A DNA stretch of 5,068 nt from Chloroflexota bacterium (GTDB lineage Bacteria > Chloroflexota > Anaerolineae > VGOG01): NCBI GenBank assembly GCA_030615705.1, contig JAUWYT010000162.1, positions 1-5,068 of the forward strand, read 5' to 3'. The notes under the pieces were generated by a model. That model did no database searches. It had not been told where the DNA came from and saw only the letters and a program-made list of their open reading frames with translations. Shown piece by piece: positions 1-4,511 of the stretch. How positions within the stretch are numbered: position 1 is the stretch's first letter; every line of letters starts with the position of its first letter. The position numbers and the translations under genes were made by a program.

Positions 1-195
1 ATAGCCGGCTGCTCGAAGGGCCTCTTCTATCGTGCCTGGCTCCAGGCGGGCCGAGTCATAGCCAACGATGACTCGCTTGAAAGTGCTGCTGGCCAGGACC
101 TCCTCCACGCCATCCAATTGCAGCAAAGCGTCACGCACAGCCAGGACGTGATGGTCGGCGTACATCTTCGGTACGTGCAACACGGTCTTCTCCAC
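1..195 (-). CDS. HMA-fold (heavy-metal-associated-like) protein lacking the CxxC motif, partial
   Basis: The 65 visible residues run off the left edge. They read as a beta-alpha-beta-beta-alpha ferredoxin-like HMA domain: strand TVLHVP (4-9), loop, helix HHVLAVRDALLQL (15-27), strand EEVLAS (31-36), strand RVIVGYD (41-47), helix TIEEALRAAGY (55-65). In canonical members the first loop is MxCxxC; here the aligned residues are MYADHH (11-16), so both cysteines are replaced, by Ala and His. Copper or mercury binding of the usual kind is therefore doubtful; the two adjacent histidines could be a different ligand site, which is inference. The start is a GTG at 195-193, chosen because a strong GGGAGGAGGG sequence lies nine bases upstream (205-214) and because the later ATG (residue 11) would remove the first strand. 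It could be a free-standing small protein or the N-terminus of a larger one. A separate promoter precedes it, so it is probably not tied to fhs transcription. Confidence 0.75.
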   Translation of the reverse strand, partial: MEKTVLHVPKMYADHHVLAVRDALLQLDGVEEVLASSTFKRVIVGYDSARLEPGTIEEALRAAGY

Positions 196-237
196 GTTTG
201 TATTCCCTCCTCCCATAGTTAACGCATAGCGAAGTTC

Positions 238-266
238 ATTATACCACAGACCTATTGTCTGCGAAA
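238..266 (-). promoter_or_regulatory. Promoter of the HMA-like gene (extended -10)
   Basis: Read on the minus strand, a perfect TATAAT (243-238) is preceded by TGG, giving the extended -10 form TGnTATAAT. The -35 region (about 266-261, TTTCGC) is a poor match, as is common for extended -10 promoters. Transcription would start near 231, leaving a leader of about 36 bases that contains the ribosome binding site at 205-214. Confidence 0.6.
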
Positions 267-277
267 ATCATATGATT
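247..277. promoter_or_regulatory. Candidate operator elements: CAGAC/GTCTG inverted repeat and 12-bp palindrome
   Basis: Two symmetric elements sit on the HMA-gene promoter. CAGAC (247-251) and GTCTG (257-261) form an inverted repeat with a five-base spacer, lying between the -10 and the weak -35. AATCATATGATT (266-277) is a perfect 12-bp palindrome at or just upstream of the -35. Their placement suits binding by a dimeric regulator, but no regulator gene is visible and function is inferred. Confidence 0.35.
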
Positions 278-283
278 GCTGGG

Positions 284-420
284 GCTTGCGCAGCGATTCG
301 GCGCAAGCTGCTACATATAGGGGTGAGAAGGGAAGCGAGGGGACACCGCTCGGCTCAGTTCGAGCCGAAGCCCCTCGTACTCCCTGGGCTTTCGCTGCGC
401 ATGCCCTTGTTGGCCCCTAT
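284..420. other. Nested inverted repeats in the fhs-HMA intergenic region; structured RNA or palindromic repeat element
   Basis: This non-coding stretch is densely self-complementary. ATAGGGG (317-323) pairs with CCCCTAT (414-420). Inside it AGGGA (329-333) pairs with TCCCT (381-385), CGAGGGG (336-342) with CCCCTCG (371-377), and TCGGCTC (350-356) with GAGCCGA (362-368) around a five-base loop. A side hairpin GGGC/GCCC (386-389, 403-406) lies in the larger internal loop. A separate hairpin GCTTGCGC/GCGCAAGC (284-291, 301-308) flanks it. The overall shape is a rod with internal loops. I cannot match it to a known RNA family, and no clear promoter or U-tract fixes a strand. It may be a small RNA, a 3' structure of the fhs message, or a dispersed palindromic repeat. 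The short open frame across 272-526 shows no protein-like features and is not called. Confidence 0.4.
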
Positions 421-426
421 CGCTCG

Positions 427-460
427 AAGGCGGGGAGAGCACCCAGGCCCTCCCCGCCTT
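427..460 (-). terminator. Hairpin downstream of fhs, possible terminator
   Basis: AAGGCGGGGA (427-436) and TCCCCGCCTT (451-460) are a perfect 10-bp GC-rich inverted repeat with a 14-base loop, starting 13 bases after the fhs stop codon. The position fits the end of the fhs transcript. There is no following U-tract on the minus strand, so it is not a textbook intrinsic terminator; it could instead stabilise the 3' end. Confidence 0.5.
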
Positions 461-473
461 GATAGCATGGGGT

Positions 474-2369
474 CTAGGACAACCCCATCACCTTGCCCGT
501 CTCCAGATCAATATCAATGTCTGTGAAGACTGGCCTGGTGGGCAGGCCGGGCATGGTGCGCATGGTGCCGCACAGCGGGAACAGAAACCCGGCGCCTACG
601 CTGGCCCGCACATCGGTGATGGGCATCCGCCAGCCGCGCGGCGTGCCCTTGATGGTCGGATCGTGAGTGAACGAGAGGTGGGTCTTGGCCATGCAGAGCG
701 GCAGATGGCTCAACCCCATGTCGGTAAAGAGCTTGATCTTGGCCTCCGCCTCGGCCGTATAGTCCACCCCGTCGGCGCGATAGATCTCGCGGACGATGGT
801 TTCGATCTTTTCCTTGATGGACATTTCGTCAGAGTAAAGGAACTTGAAGTTGACCGGCTTTTCGCAGGCCTTGACCACTGCCTGGGCCAGCGCCGCGCCG
901 CCCTCGCCGCCTGTAGTCCAGACGTTGCTCTCGACGGCGTCCTCGGCGCCTGTCTCCTTAGCCCGCTGGCGAATCAACTCAATCTCGGCGTCGGTGTCGT
1001 TGGTGAAACGGTTGATAGCCACCACCACTGGCACGCCGAACTTGAGCGCGTTTTCGATGTGCTGCAGCAGGTTGGGCAGGCCCTTCTCCAGCAATTCCAG
1101 GTTCTCGTCGGTGTAGGCCTTGCTCAGTGGCTTGCCAGCGACGACCTTGGGGCCACCGCCGTGCATCTTGAGGGCGCGGACGGTGCAGACCAGAACGACA
1201 CAGTTGGGAACCAGCCCAGAGACGCGGCACTTGAGGTTCATAAACTTTTCCATGCCGCAGTCAGCGCCGAAGCCGGACTCGGTGACCACGTAGCCATCCG
1301 GCCCCATTATCTTGAGGGCGATTCTGTCGGCGATGATGGAGCTGTTGCCCTGGGCGATGTTGGCGAAGGGGCCACAGTGGACAAAGGCCGGGCTGCCCAT
1401 CAGTGTCTGCATCAGGTTGGGCATGATGGCCTCTTTGAGCAGCACGGTCATCGCGCCGGCTACGTTCAGATCCTCAGCCGTGATCGGCTCCACCGGCCGC
1501 TTATAACGCAACCCCCCCGGCTTGCTCGTGCCGATGATGATGCGGCCCATGCGCTCGCGCAGGTCGGCCAGGTCGCTGCACATAGCCAGCGCGGCCATGA
1601 TCTCGGAAGCCACGGTGATGTCGTACCCCGACTGGCGTGTGGGGCCATCGCCTTTCGCACCCAGGCCGATGATAATGTTGCGCAGCGCGGCATCGGACAC
1701 GTCCACCACCCGCCGCCACTGGATGGCGTCGGGGTCAATGTTCAAGCGGAACATCCGCTCCTTGTCCTCGTCGCTCAAATCGGAGGGCTTTTCCGACTCG
1801 ATGCCCAGCTTCTCCAGCCGCTTGCGCATGCTTGGCGTGTACTCGTCATCCGGGCAGATCGCTTTCGCCAAGAAGCTGGTACTCCAGCGGGCTTCTTTCG
1901 CCAGTCGGTTGTCAATGGCGGCCGCCAGCAGGTTGTGGGCCGCGCCGACGGCGTGGATGTCACCCGTCAGGTGCAAGTTAAAGTCCTCCATGGACACGAC
2001 CTGGGCATAGCCGCCGCCGGCCGCGCCCCCCTTGATGCCGAAGGTCGGCCCCTGGGAAGGCTGGCGGATGCAGGTGAAGACCTTCTTGCCGATGTAGGCC
2101 AACCCCTGGCTGACGCCGATGGTGGTGACGGTCTTGCCCTCGCCCAGCGGGGTAGGTGTAATGGCTGTCACGTCAACGTACTTGCCGTTGGGCCGATCCT
2201 TGAACTTCTCCAGCACATCCAGGTAGACCTTGGCCTTGTACTTGCCGTGCAGGTCCATGTCATCCTCGGTGAGACCGATGTCCTCGGCCACCTCTCGGAC
2301 GGGCCTCATATTGGCCGCCTGAGCGATCTCGATGTCGCTAGGTACTGGCGACTTTACGTCTACTATCAT
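474..2369 (-). CDS. fhs: Formate--tetrahydrofolate ligase (10-formyl-THF synthetase), long type
   Basis: This cytoplasmic enzyme joins formate to tetrahydrofolate using ATP, giving 10-formyl-THF. Residues 71-80 (TPTPLGEGKT) form the P-loop. GIKGGAAGGGY (111-121) and VCTVRALKMHGG (394-405) are the two family signatures, the second with Cys where Ala is usual. NLHLTGDIHA (131-140), ITVASEIMA (251-259), GPFANIAQGNSSIIADRIAL (333-352) and TMPGLPTRP (605-613) are further conserved blocks. At 631 residues it is about 70 longer than the common bacterial enzyme (about 560, as in Moorella). It follows the eukaryotic C1-THF synthase domain through the extra segments near 171-215 and 404-424 and through the C-terminus (KTHLSFTHDP, RASVGAGFLFPL). 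A further small insertion lies around 285-295. The ATG start at 2369 has AAGGAGG (2375-2381) five bases upstream. The gene is downstream of folD but has its own promoter. It ends with TAG at 474-476, followed by a hairpin. Confidence 0.97.
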   Translation of the reverse strand: MIVDVKSPVPSDIEIAQAANMRPVREVAEDIGLTEDDMDLHGKYKAKVYLDVLEKFKDRPNGKYVDVTAITPTPLGEGKTVTTIGVSQGLAYIGKKVFTCIRQPSQGPTFGIKGGAAGGGYAQVVSMEDFNLHLTGDIHAVGAAHNLLAAAIDNRLAKEARWSTSFLAKAICPDDEYTPSMRKRLEKLGIESEKPSDLSDEDKERMFRLNIDPDAIQWRRVVDVSDAALRNIIIGLGAKGDGPTRQSGYDITVASEIMAALAMCSDLADLRERMGRIIIGTSKPGGLRYKRPVEPITAEDLNVAGAMTVLLKEAIMPNLMQTLMGSPAFVHCGPFANIAQGNSSIIADRIALKIMGPDGYVVTESGFGADCGMEKFMNLKCRVSGLVPNCVVLVCTVRALKMHGGGPKVVAGKPLSKAYTDENLELLEKGLPNLLQHIENALKFGVPVVVAINRFTNDTDAEIELIRQRAKETGAEDAVESNVWTTGGEGGAALAQAVVKACEKPVNFKFLYSDEMSIKEKIETIVREIYRADGVDYTAEAEAKIKLFTDMGLSHLPLCMAKTHLSFTHDPTIKGTPRGWRMPITDVRASVGAGFLFPLCGTMRTMPGLPTRPVFTDIDIDLETGKVMGLS

Positions 2370-2402
2370 TTGTTCCTCCTTGTGAGATTTGTTTTATTGC
2401 TG

Positions 2403-2429
2403 GCATCATGCTTGTCAAGGGCATGATGC
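2403..2429. promoter_or_regulatory. Perfect 9-bp inverted repeat in the fhs leader, overlapping a second TTGACA
   Basis: GCATCATGC (2403-2411) and GCATGATGC (2421-2429) are perfect inverted repeats separated by nine bases. On the minus strand the spacer contains TTGACA (2418-2413), and a weak -10-like TAAAAC follows at 2396-2391 with a 16-base spacer. The element lies between the main fhs promoter and the start codon. It could be an operator covering a second promoter, or a hairpin in the leader RNA. There is no U-tract, so an intrinsic terminator is unlikely. Confidence 0.45.
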
Positions 2430-2463
2430 ATTGCACTTATCTGGCTACCCGCAGCACCGCGCT

Positions 2464-2492
2464 ATATTACCACAGCGGAGAGGGATTGTCAA
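2464..2492 (-). promoter_or_regulatory. Sigma70-type promoter of fhs
   Basis: On the minus strand, a perfect -35 TTGACA (2492-2487) is followed after exactly 17 bases by TAATAT (2469-2464), itself preceded by TGG (extended -10). Transcription would begin near 2457, giving a leader of about 88 bases with an inverted repeat and the AAGGAGG ribosome binding site. It lies entirely in the folD-fhs gap, so fhs can be expressed separately from folD as well as by read-through. Confidence 0.7.
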
Positions 2493-2514
2493 ACTGCTTG
2501 CGCCAATCGCTGCT

Positions 2515-3396
2515 CTAACGCGCCATCTGCCGTCTTGCTGCCTCGAGCACGTTCTTCATCAGCATGACGTTGGTCATCGAGCCCGTACCGCCAGGCACGG
2601 GGGTGATCATGCCGGCTACCTCCTTAGCGGCCTCAAAGTCCACGTCGCCCACCCATTTGTCCCCCAGGCGGTTGAAGCCAAAGTCAATGACCACGGCCCC
2701 GGGCTTGATCCAATCGCCTTTGATCATCTGCGCCCGACCCGCGCCAGCGCACAGGATGTCTGCCTCACGGCAGACCGCATCCAAGTTGACGGTACGCGAA
2801 TGGCAGATGGTCACCGTGGCATTCTCCCGCAGCAGGAGAAGGGCCATTGGCTTTCCGACTATGTTCGAGCGGCCGACAACTACGGCCCGCTTGCCCTTGA
2901 GTTCGACGGCGTGCCGCCTGAGGATTTCCATCCCCCCAGCAGGCGTGGCAGGCACAAAGTAGCCAGAGACTCCTGGCGGCCTCCCTGCCGGAGCAACCTG
3001 GGCCAGGCGTCCGGCATTGGCGGGGTGTACGCCGTCAACATCCTTGTCAGGCGACATGGCCTCAATGATAACCTCCGGCCTGATGCCCTGGGGCAGTGGC
3101 TCTTGAATCATGATGCCATGCACGTCTTCGTCGGCATTCAGGTCGGTCACCAGTGCCAGAAGCTCGCCTTCGCCAGCCGTCTCCGGCAGGGCATGCAGCT
3201 CAAATTCCATTTCCGCTTTCTCAAAGGACCTTCGGATCATTTTGGCATAGCTTACCGAGGCCGGATCCTCCCCCACCCGTAACACGGCGATGGCTGGGGC
3301 GAAGCTACGCTCCTGCTTGAATTCGGCCACCTCGTTGGCAATCTCTTCGGCGATTGTCTTGGCCAGAGCTCGACCATCCAGAATCACTGCGGTCAT
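2515..3396 (-). CDS. folD: Methylenetetrahydrofolate dehydrogenase FolD, probably without cyclohydrolase activity
   Basis: FolD normally oxidises 5,10-methylene-THF with NAD(P)+ and then hydrolyses methenyl-THF to 10-formyl-THF. This 293-residue protein shows the catalytic domain (about 1-150) and the Rossmann domain with VVVGRSNIVGKP (172-183) and HSRT (199-202). Folate-site residues Tyr50, Gln98 (IMIQEPLP) and Asp121 (DKDVDG) are present at the same numbers as in the E. coli enzyme. The lysine four residues after the tyrosine (Y-x-x-x-K, Lys54 in E. coli, essential for the cyclohydrolase step) is Ile54 here: the codons read Tyr-Ala-Lys-Met-Ile-Arg-Arg. The usual GGVGPMT is GGTGSMT (269-275), and about nine residues are inserted near 137-146. 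I infer a mainly monofunctional dehydrogenase, with the cyclohydrolase step supplied by the adjacent fchA product. ATG at 3396 has AAGGAGG six bases or fewer upstream (3402-3408). No clear promoter is seen in the 90-base gap to fchA, so the two are probably co-transcribed. Confidence 0.95.
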   Translation of the reverse strand: MTAVILDGRALAKTIAEEIANEVAEFKQERSFAPAIAVLRVGEDPASVSYAKMIRRSFEKAEMEFELHALPETAGEGELLALVTDLNADEDVHGIMIQEPLPQGIRPEVIIEAMSPDKDVDGVHPANAGRLAQVAPAGRPPGVSGYFVPATPAGGMEILRRHAVELKGKRAVVVGRSNIVGKPMALLLLRENATVTICHSRTVNLDAVCREADILCAGAGRAQMIKGDWIKPGAVVIDFGFNRLGDKWVGDVDFEAAKEVAGMITPVPGGTGSMTNVMLMKNVLEAARRQMAR

Positions 3397-3412
3397 TACT
3401 GCCTCCTTTTTC

Positions 3413-3480
3413 AGCGTCCAAGCGTCCAGGCGTCTTAGCGTCTCAGCGTTGTGTTGCTTAGATGCTTAGGCGCTAAGACA
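3413..3480. repeat. Imperfect 8-bp-period tandem repeat between fchA and folD
   Basis: Five units of an octamer begin at 3413, 3421, 3429, 3437 and 3445 (AGCGTCCA twice, then GGCGTCTT, AGCGTCTC, AGCGTTGT). The same period continues less exactly through GTTGCTTA, GATGCTTA and GGCGCTAA to about 3480. GTCTTAGCG (3432-3440) and CGCTAAGAC (3471-3479) are perfect inverted repeats, so the array can also fold as a hairpin in the fchA-folD transcript. It ends just before the folD ribosome binding site. Confidence 0.8.
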
Positions 3481-3486
3481 CTTGAC

Positions 3487-4113
3487 TCATAGCTTGTCCA
3501 CCACCACCTGGTAGACCTCGTCTCTCATAGCTGGCTTGCCTTCAAGCAGAGCATCCAGCTTGGCCCTGTTCTCAGCCACGAAGGCTTCGTCCTTGATCCA
3601 CGCCAGGTTGATGAGAATATTAAGGGCCGCGCTGCGCAGCCCGGCTTCTGCCATCAGGACAGCCACCCCCGCATCGCTGACGGCGTTAACGTTCCCCTTC
3701 TCGGCCGCTGGCTGGCAGAGCTCCATGACTTCGACACATGCCTCAGCCACTTGCATCGGTACATCGGTAGCAGCCTTGAGGGCCTTTTGCATGGTCACAG
3801 TGCGGGCGGCCTTCTCTTCGTCAGTAGCGCGAGGCATCTTCATGGCCCTGGAAACTTCTGTGTAGACCTGCACATCGGCCTCCAGTAGCTCGACCAGTTC
3901 CTTGCGCAGAGCCTCCGATTGGGCCAGCAGGGCCTTGATGTCTTCCTGCACGTCGGCATATTTCTTCTTGCCTACCGTCAGGTTGCAGACCATGCTGACC
4001 AGGGCTGCGCCCAAAGCGCCTGATAGGGCCGCCACACTTCCTCCGCCAGGGGCGGGAGCTGAACTGGCTAGCTCGTCCAGAAAGGCAGTGACAGGTTTCT
4101 CGGTTAACATCAT
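3487..4113 (-). CDS. fchA: Methenyltetrahydrofolate cyclohydrolase, cyclodeaminase/cyclohydrolase family
   Basis: This cytoplasmic protein is predicted to hydrolyse 5,10-methenyl-THF to 10-formyl-THF. Its 208 residues match the all-helical family that also forms the cyclodeaminase domain of formiminotransferase-cyclodeaminase. APAPGGGSVAALSGALGAAL (19-38) is the glycine-rich signature; VGKKKY (47-52), EKGNVNAVSDAGVAVLMAEA (138-157) and ALNILINL (163-170) are the other conserved blocks. The length is normal for a stand-alone FchA. With folD and fhs next to it, and no histidine-degradation genes in view, cyclohydrolase is far more likely than formimino-THF cyclodeaminase. The start is ATG-ATG: GGGAGG (4118-4123) is four bases from the first (4113) and seven from the second (4110), so the second is a good alternative. 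The first overlaps the stop of a short upstream frame. The stop is TGA at 3489-3487. Confidence 0.93.
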   Translation of the reverse strand: MMLTEKPVTAFLDELASSAPAPGGGSVAALSGALGAALVSMVCNLTVGKKKYADVQEDIKALLAQSEALRKELVELLEADVQVYTEVSRAMKMPRATDEEKAARTVTMQKALKAATDVPMQVAEACVEVMELCQPAAEKGNVNAVSDAGVAVLMAEAGLRSAALNILINLAWIKDEAFVAENRAKLDALLEGKPAMRDEVYQVVVDKL

Positions 4114-4280
4114 TGTTCCTCCCTTCGTTGGTGTAATAATAAGACAAACTGGATAGGATTACCAGAGGGGGCAATTTCCAAAATCGCGAGGATTGGAGAG
4201 GATGTCTTACAGCGGAGTATGAGAGCTAGGGCTCCAAGAGGAATGAGCTCGCAGATGTGTTTGGTTTGGCTGAGGGGCAT
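4110..4280 (-). CDS. Possible 56-residue upstream ORF translationally coupled to fchA
   Basis: A frame of 56 codons opens with ATG at 4280-4278, five bases after a strong GGAGG (4286-4290). It closes with TGA at 4112-4110, overlapping the fchA ATG as ATGA, the classic arrangement for translational coupling. The peptide begins MPLSQTKHICELIPLGALA and ends HQRREEQ. It has short hydrophobic runs (12-22, 30-37, 43-49) and two cysteines (10 and 24), but I recognise no family. Three successive TTA codons plus ATA and CTA are unlike the GC-rich codon use of its neighbours. That argues for a leader frame whose translation matters, or for chance, rather than for a conserved protein. Its coding region contains the fchA ribosome binding site. 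Confidence 0.4.
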   Translation of the reverse strand: MPLSQTKHICELIPLGALALILRCKTSSPILAILEIAPSGNPIQFVLLLHQRREEQ

Positions 4281-4291
4281 GCTCTCCTCCA

Positions 4292-4321
4292 GAGTTAGAA
4301 TGGGAAACTCAGATGCCCATT
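4292..4321 (-). promoter_or_regulatory. Overlapping alternative hairpins ahead of the short upstream ORF
   Basis: AATGGG (4299-4304) can pair with CCCATT (4316-4321), and GAGTT (4292-4296) can pair with AACTC (4306-4310). The two stems overlap, so they cannot form together, and the second lies two bases from the GGAGG of the upstream ORF. This could be a leader switch, but the stems are short and function is inferred. Confidence 0.25.
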
Positions 4322-4337
4322 ACCAGTTGACAGCATA

Positions 4338-4365
4338 AAGAGACAGGTCTGTCTGCCCGTCTCTT
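4338..4365. promoter_or_regulatory. Inverted repeat at the start of the fchA transcript
   Basis: AAGAGAC (4338-4344) and GTCTCTT (4359-4365) are perfect 7-bp inverted repeats. Inside them lies a tighter palindrome, AGACAG (4341-4346) and CTGTCT (4349-4354), separated by two bases. The element begins a few bases after the predicted transcription start of fchA. It may be an operator or a 5' hairpin. It partly resembles the CAGAC/GTCTG element at 247-261. Confidence 0.4.
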
Positions 4366-4374
4366 GGCCTGTGT

Positions 4375-4403
4375 ATTATATCACAAAACTCCCTAAGACG
4401 CAA
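4375..4403 (-). promoter_or_regulatory. Promoter of the fchA-folD transcript
   Basis: On the minus strand TTGCGT (4403-4398) is followed after 17 bases by a perfect TATAAT (4380-4375), preceded by TGA (extended -10). Transcription would start near 4368, leaving about 255 bases before fchA. This is an unusually long leader, and it contains two sets of inverted repeats and the short upstream ORF. I do not recognise a known riboswitch in it. Confidence 0.6.
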
Positions 4404-4433
4404 ACAATTCTTGGGGTGACCAGTGGGCTGGGA

Positions 4434-4462
4434 TAGACATTTTGGTGGAAATGGGGTAGAAT
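4434..4462 (+). promoter_or_regulatory. Promoter of the sensor-like membrane gene
   Basis: TAGACA (4434-4439, five of six matches to the -35 consensus) and TAGAAT (4457-4462, five of six to the -10) are separated by 17 bases. Transcription would start near 4469, diverging from the fchA promoter about 100 bases away. The -10 overlaps the first ATG of the open frame (4461), so that ATG is probably not the translation start. Confidence 0.45.
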
Positions 4463-4511
4463 GACGCCAGACGCGAAATCGCGAGTAGGGGCCTTGAGTT
4501 CTGTTTGTCAA

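Noticed and set aside
272..526. 84-residue plus-strand open frame in the intergenic region
   Set aside because: The product is arginine- and proline-rich with no domain, and the frame crosses several inverted repeats and the end of fhs. It is better explained as structured non-coding DNA.
459..2426. 655-residue plus-strand open frame opposite fhs
   Set aside because: It is an antisense shadow: the opposite strand encodes an unmistakable Fhs with all family motifs, and GC-rich third positions keep the reverse frame open. The plus-strand product has no recognisable domain and no good ribosome binding site.
2370..2514. Possible THF riboswitch ahead of fhs
   Set aside because: The leader has one simple inverted repeat and lacks the multi-helix layout of the known THF riboswitch classes.
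2389..3282. 297-residue plus-strand open frame opposite folD
   Set aside because: It is an antisense shadow of folD for the same reason; it also crosses the fhs promoter and leader.
4181..4485. 10-bp direct repeat AAATCGCGAG (4181-4190 and 4476-4485)
   Set aside because: There are only two short copies in unrelated contexts, one inside the short upstream frame and one just after the sensor promoter; this is probably chance.
4320..4511. 63-residue minus-strand open frame upstream of fchA
   Set aside because: It spans the TATAAT promoter and the divergent promoter region, has no recognisable domain, and its stop lies before the strong ribosome binding site of the 56-codon frame.
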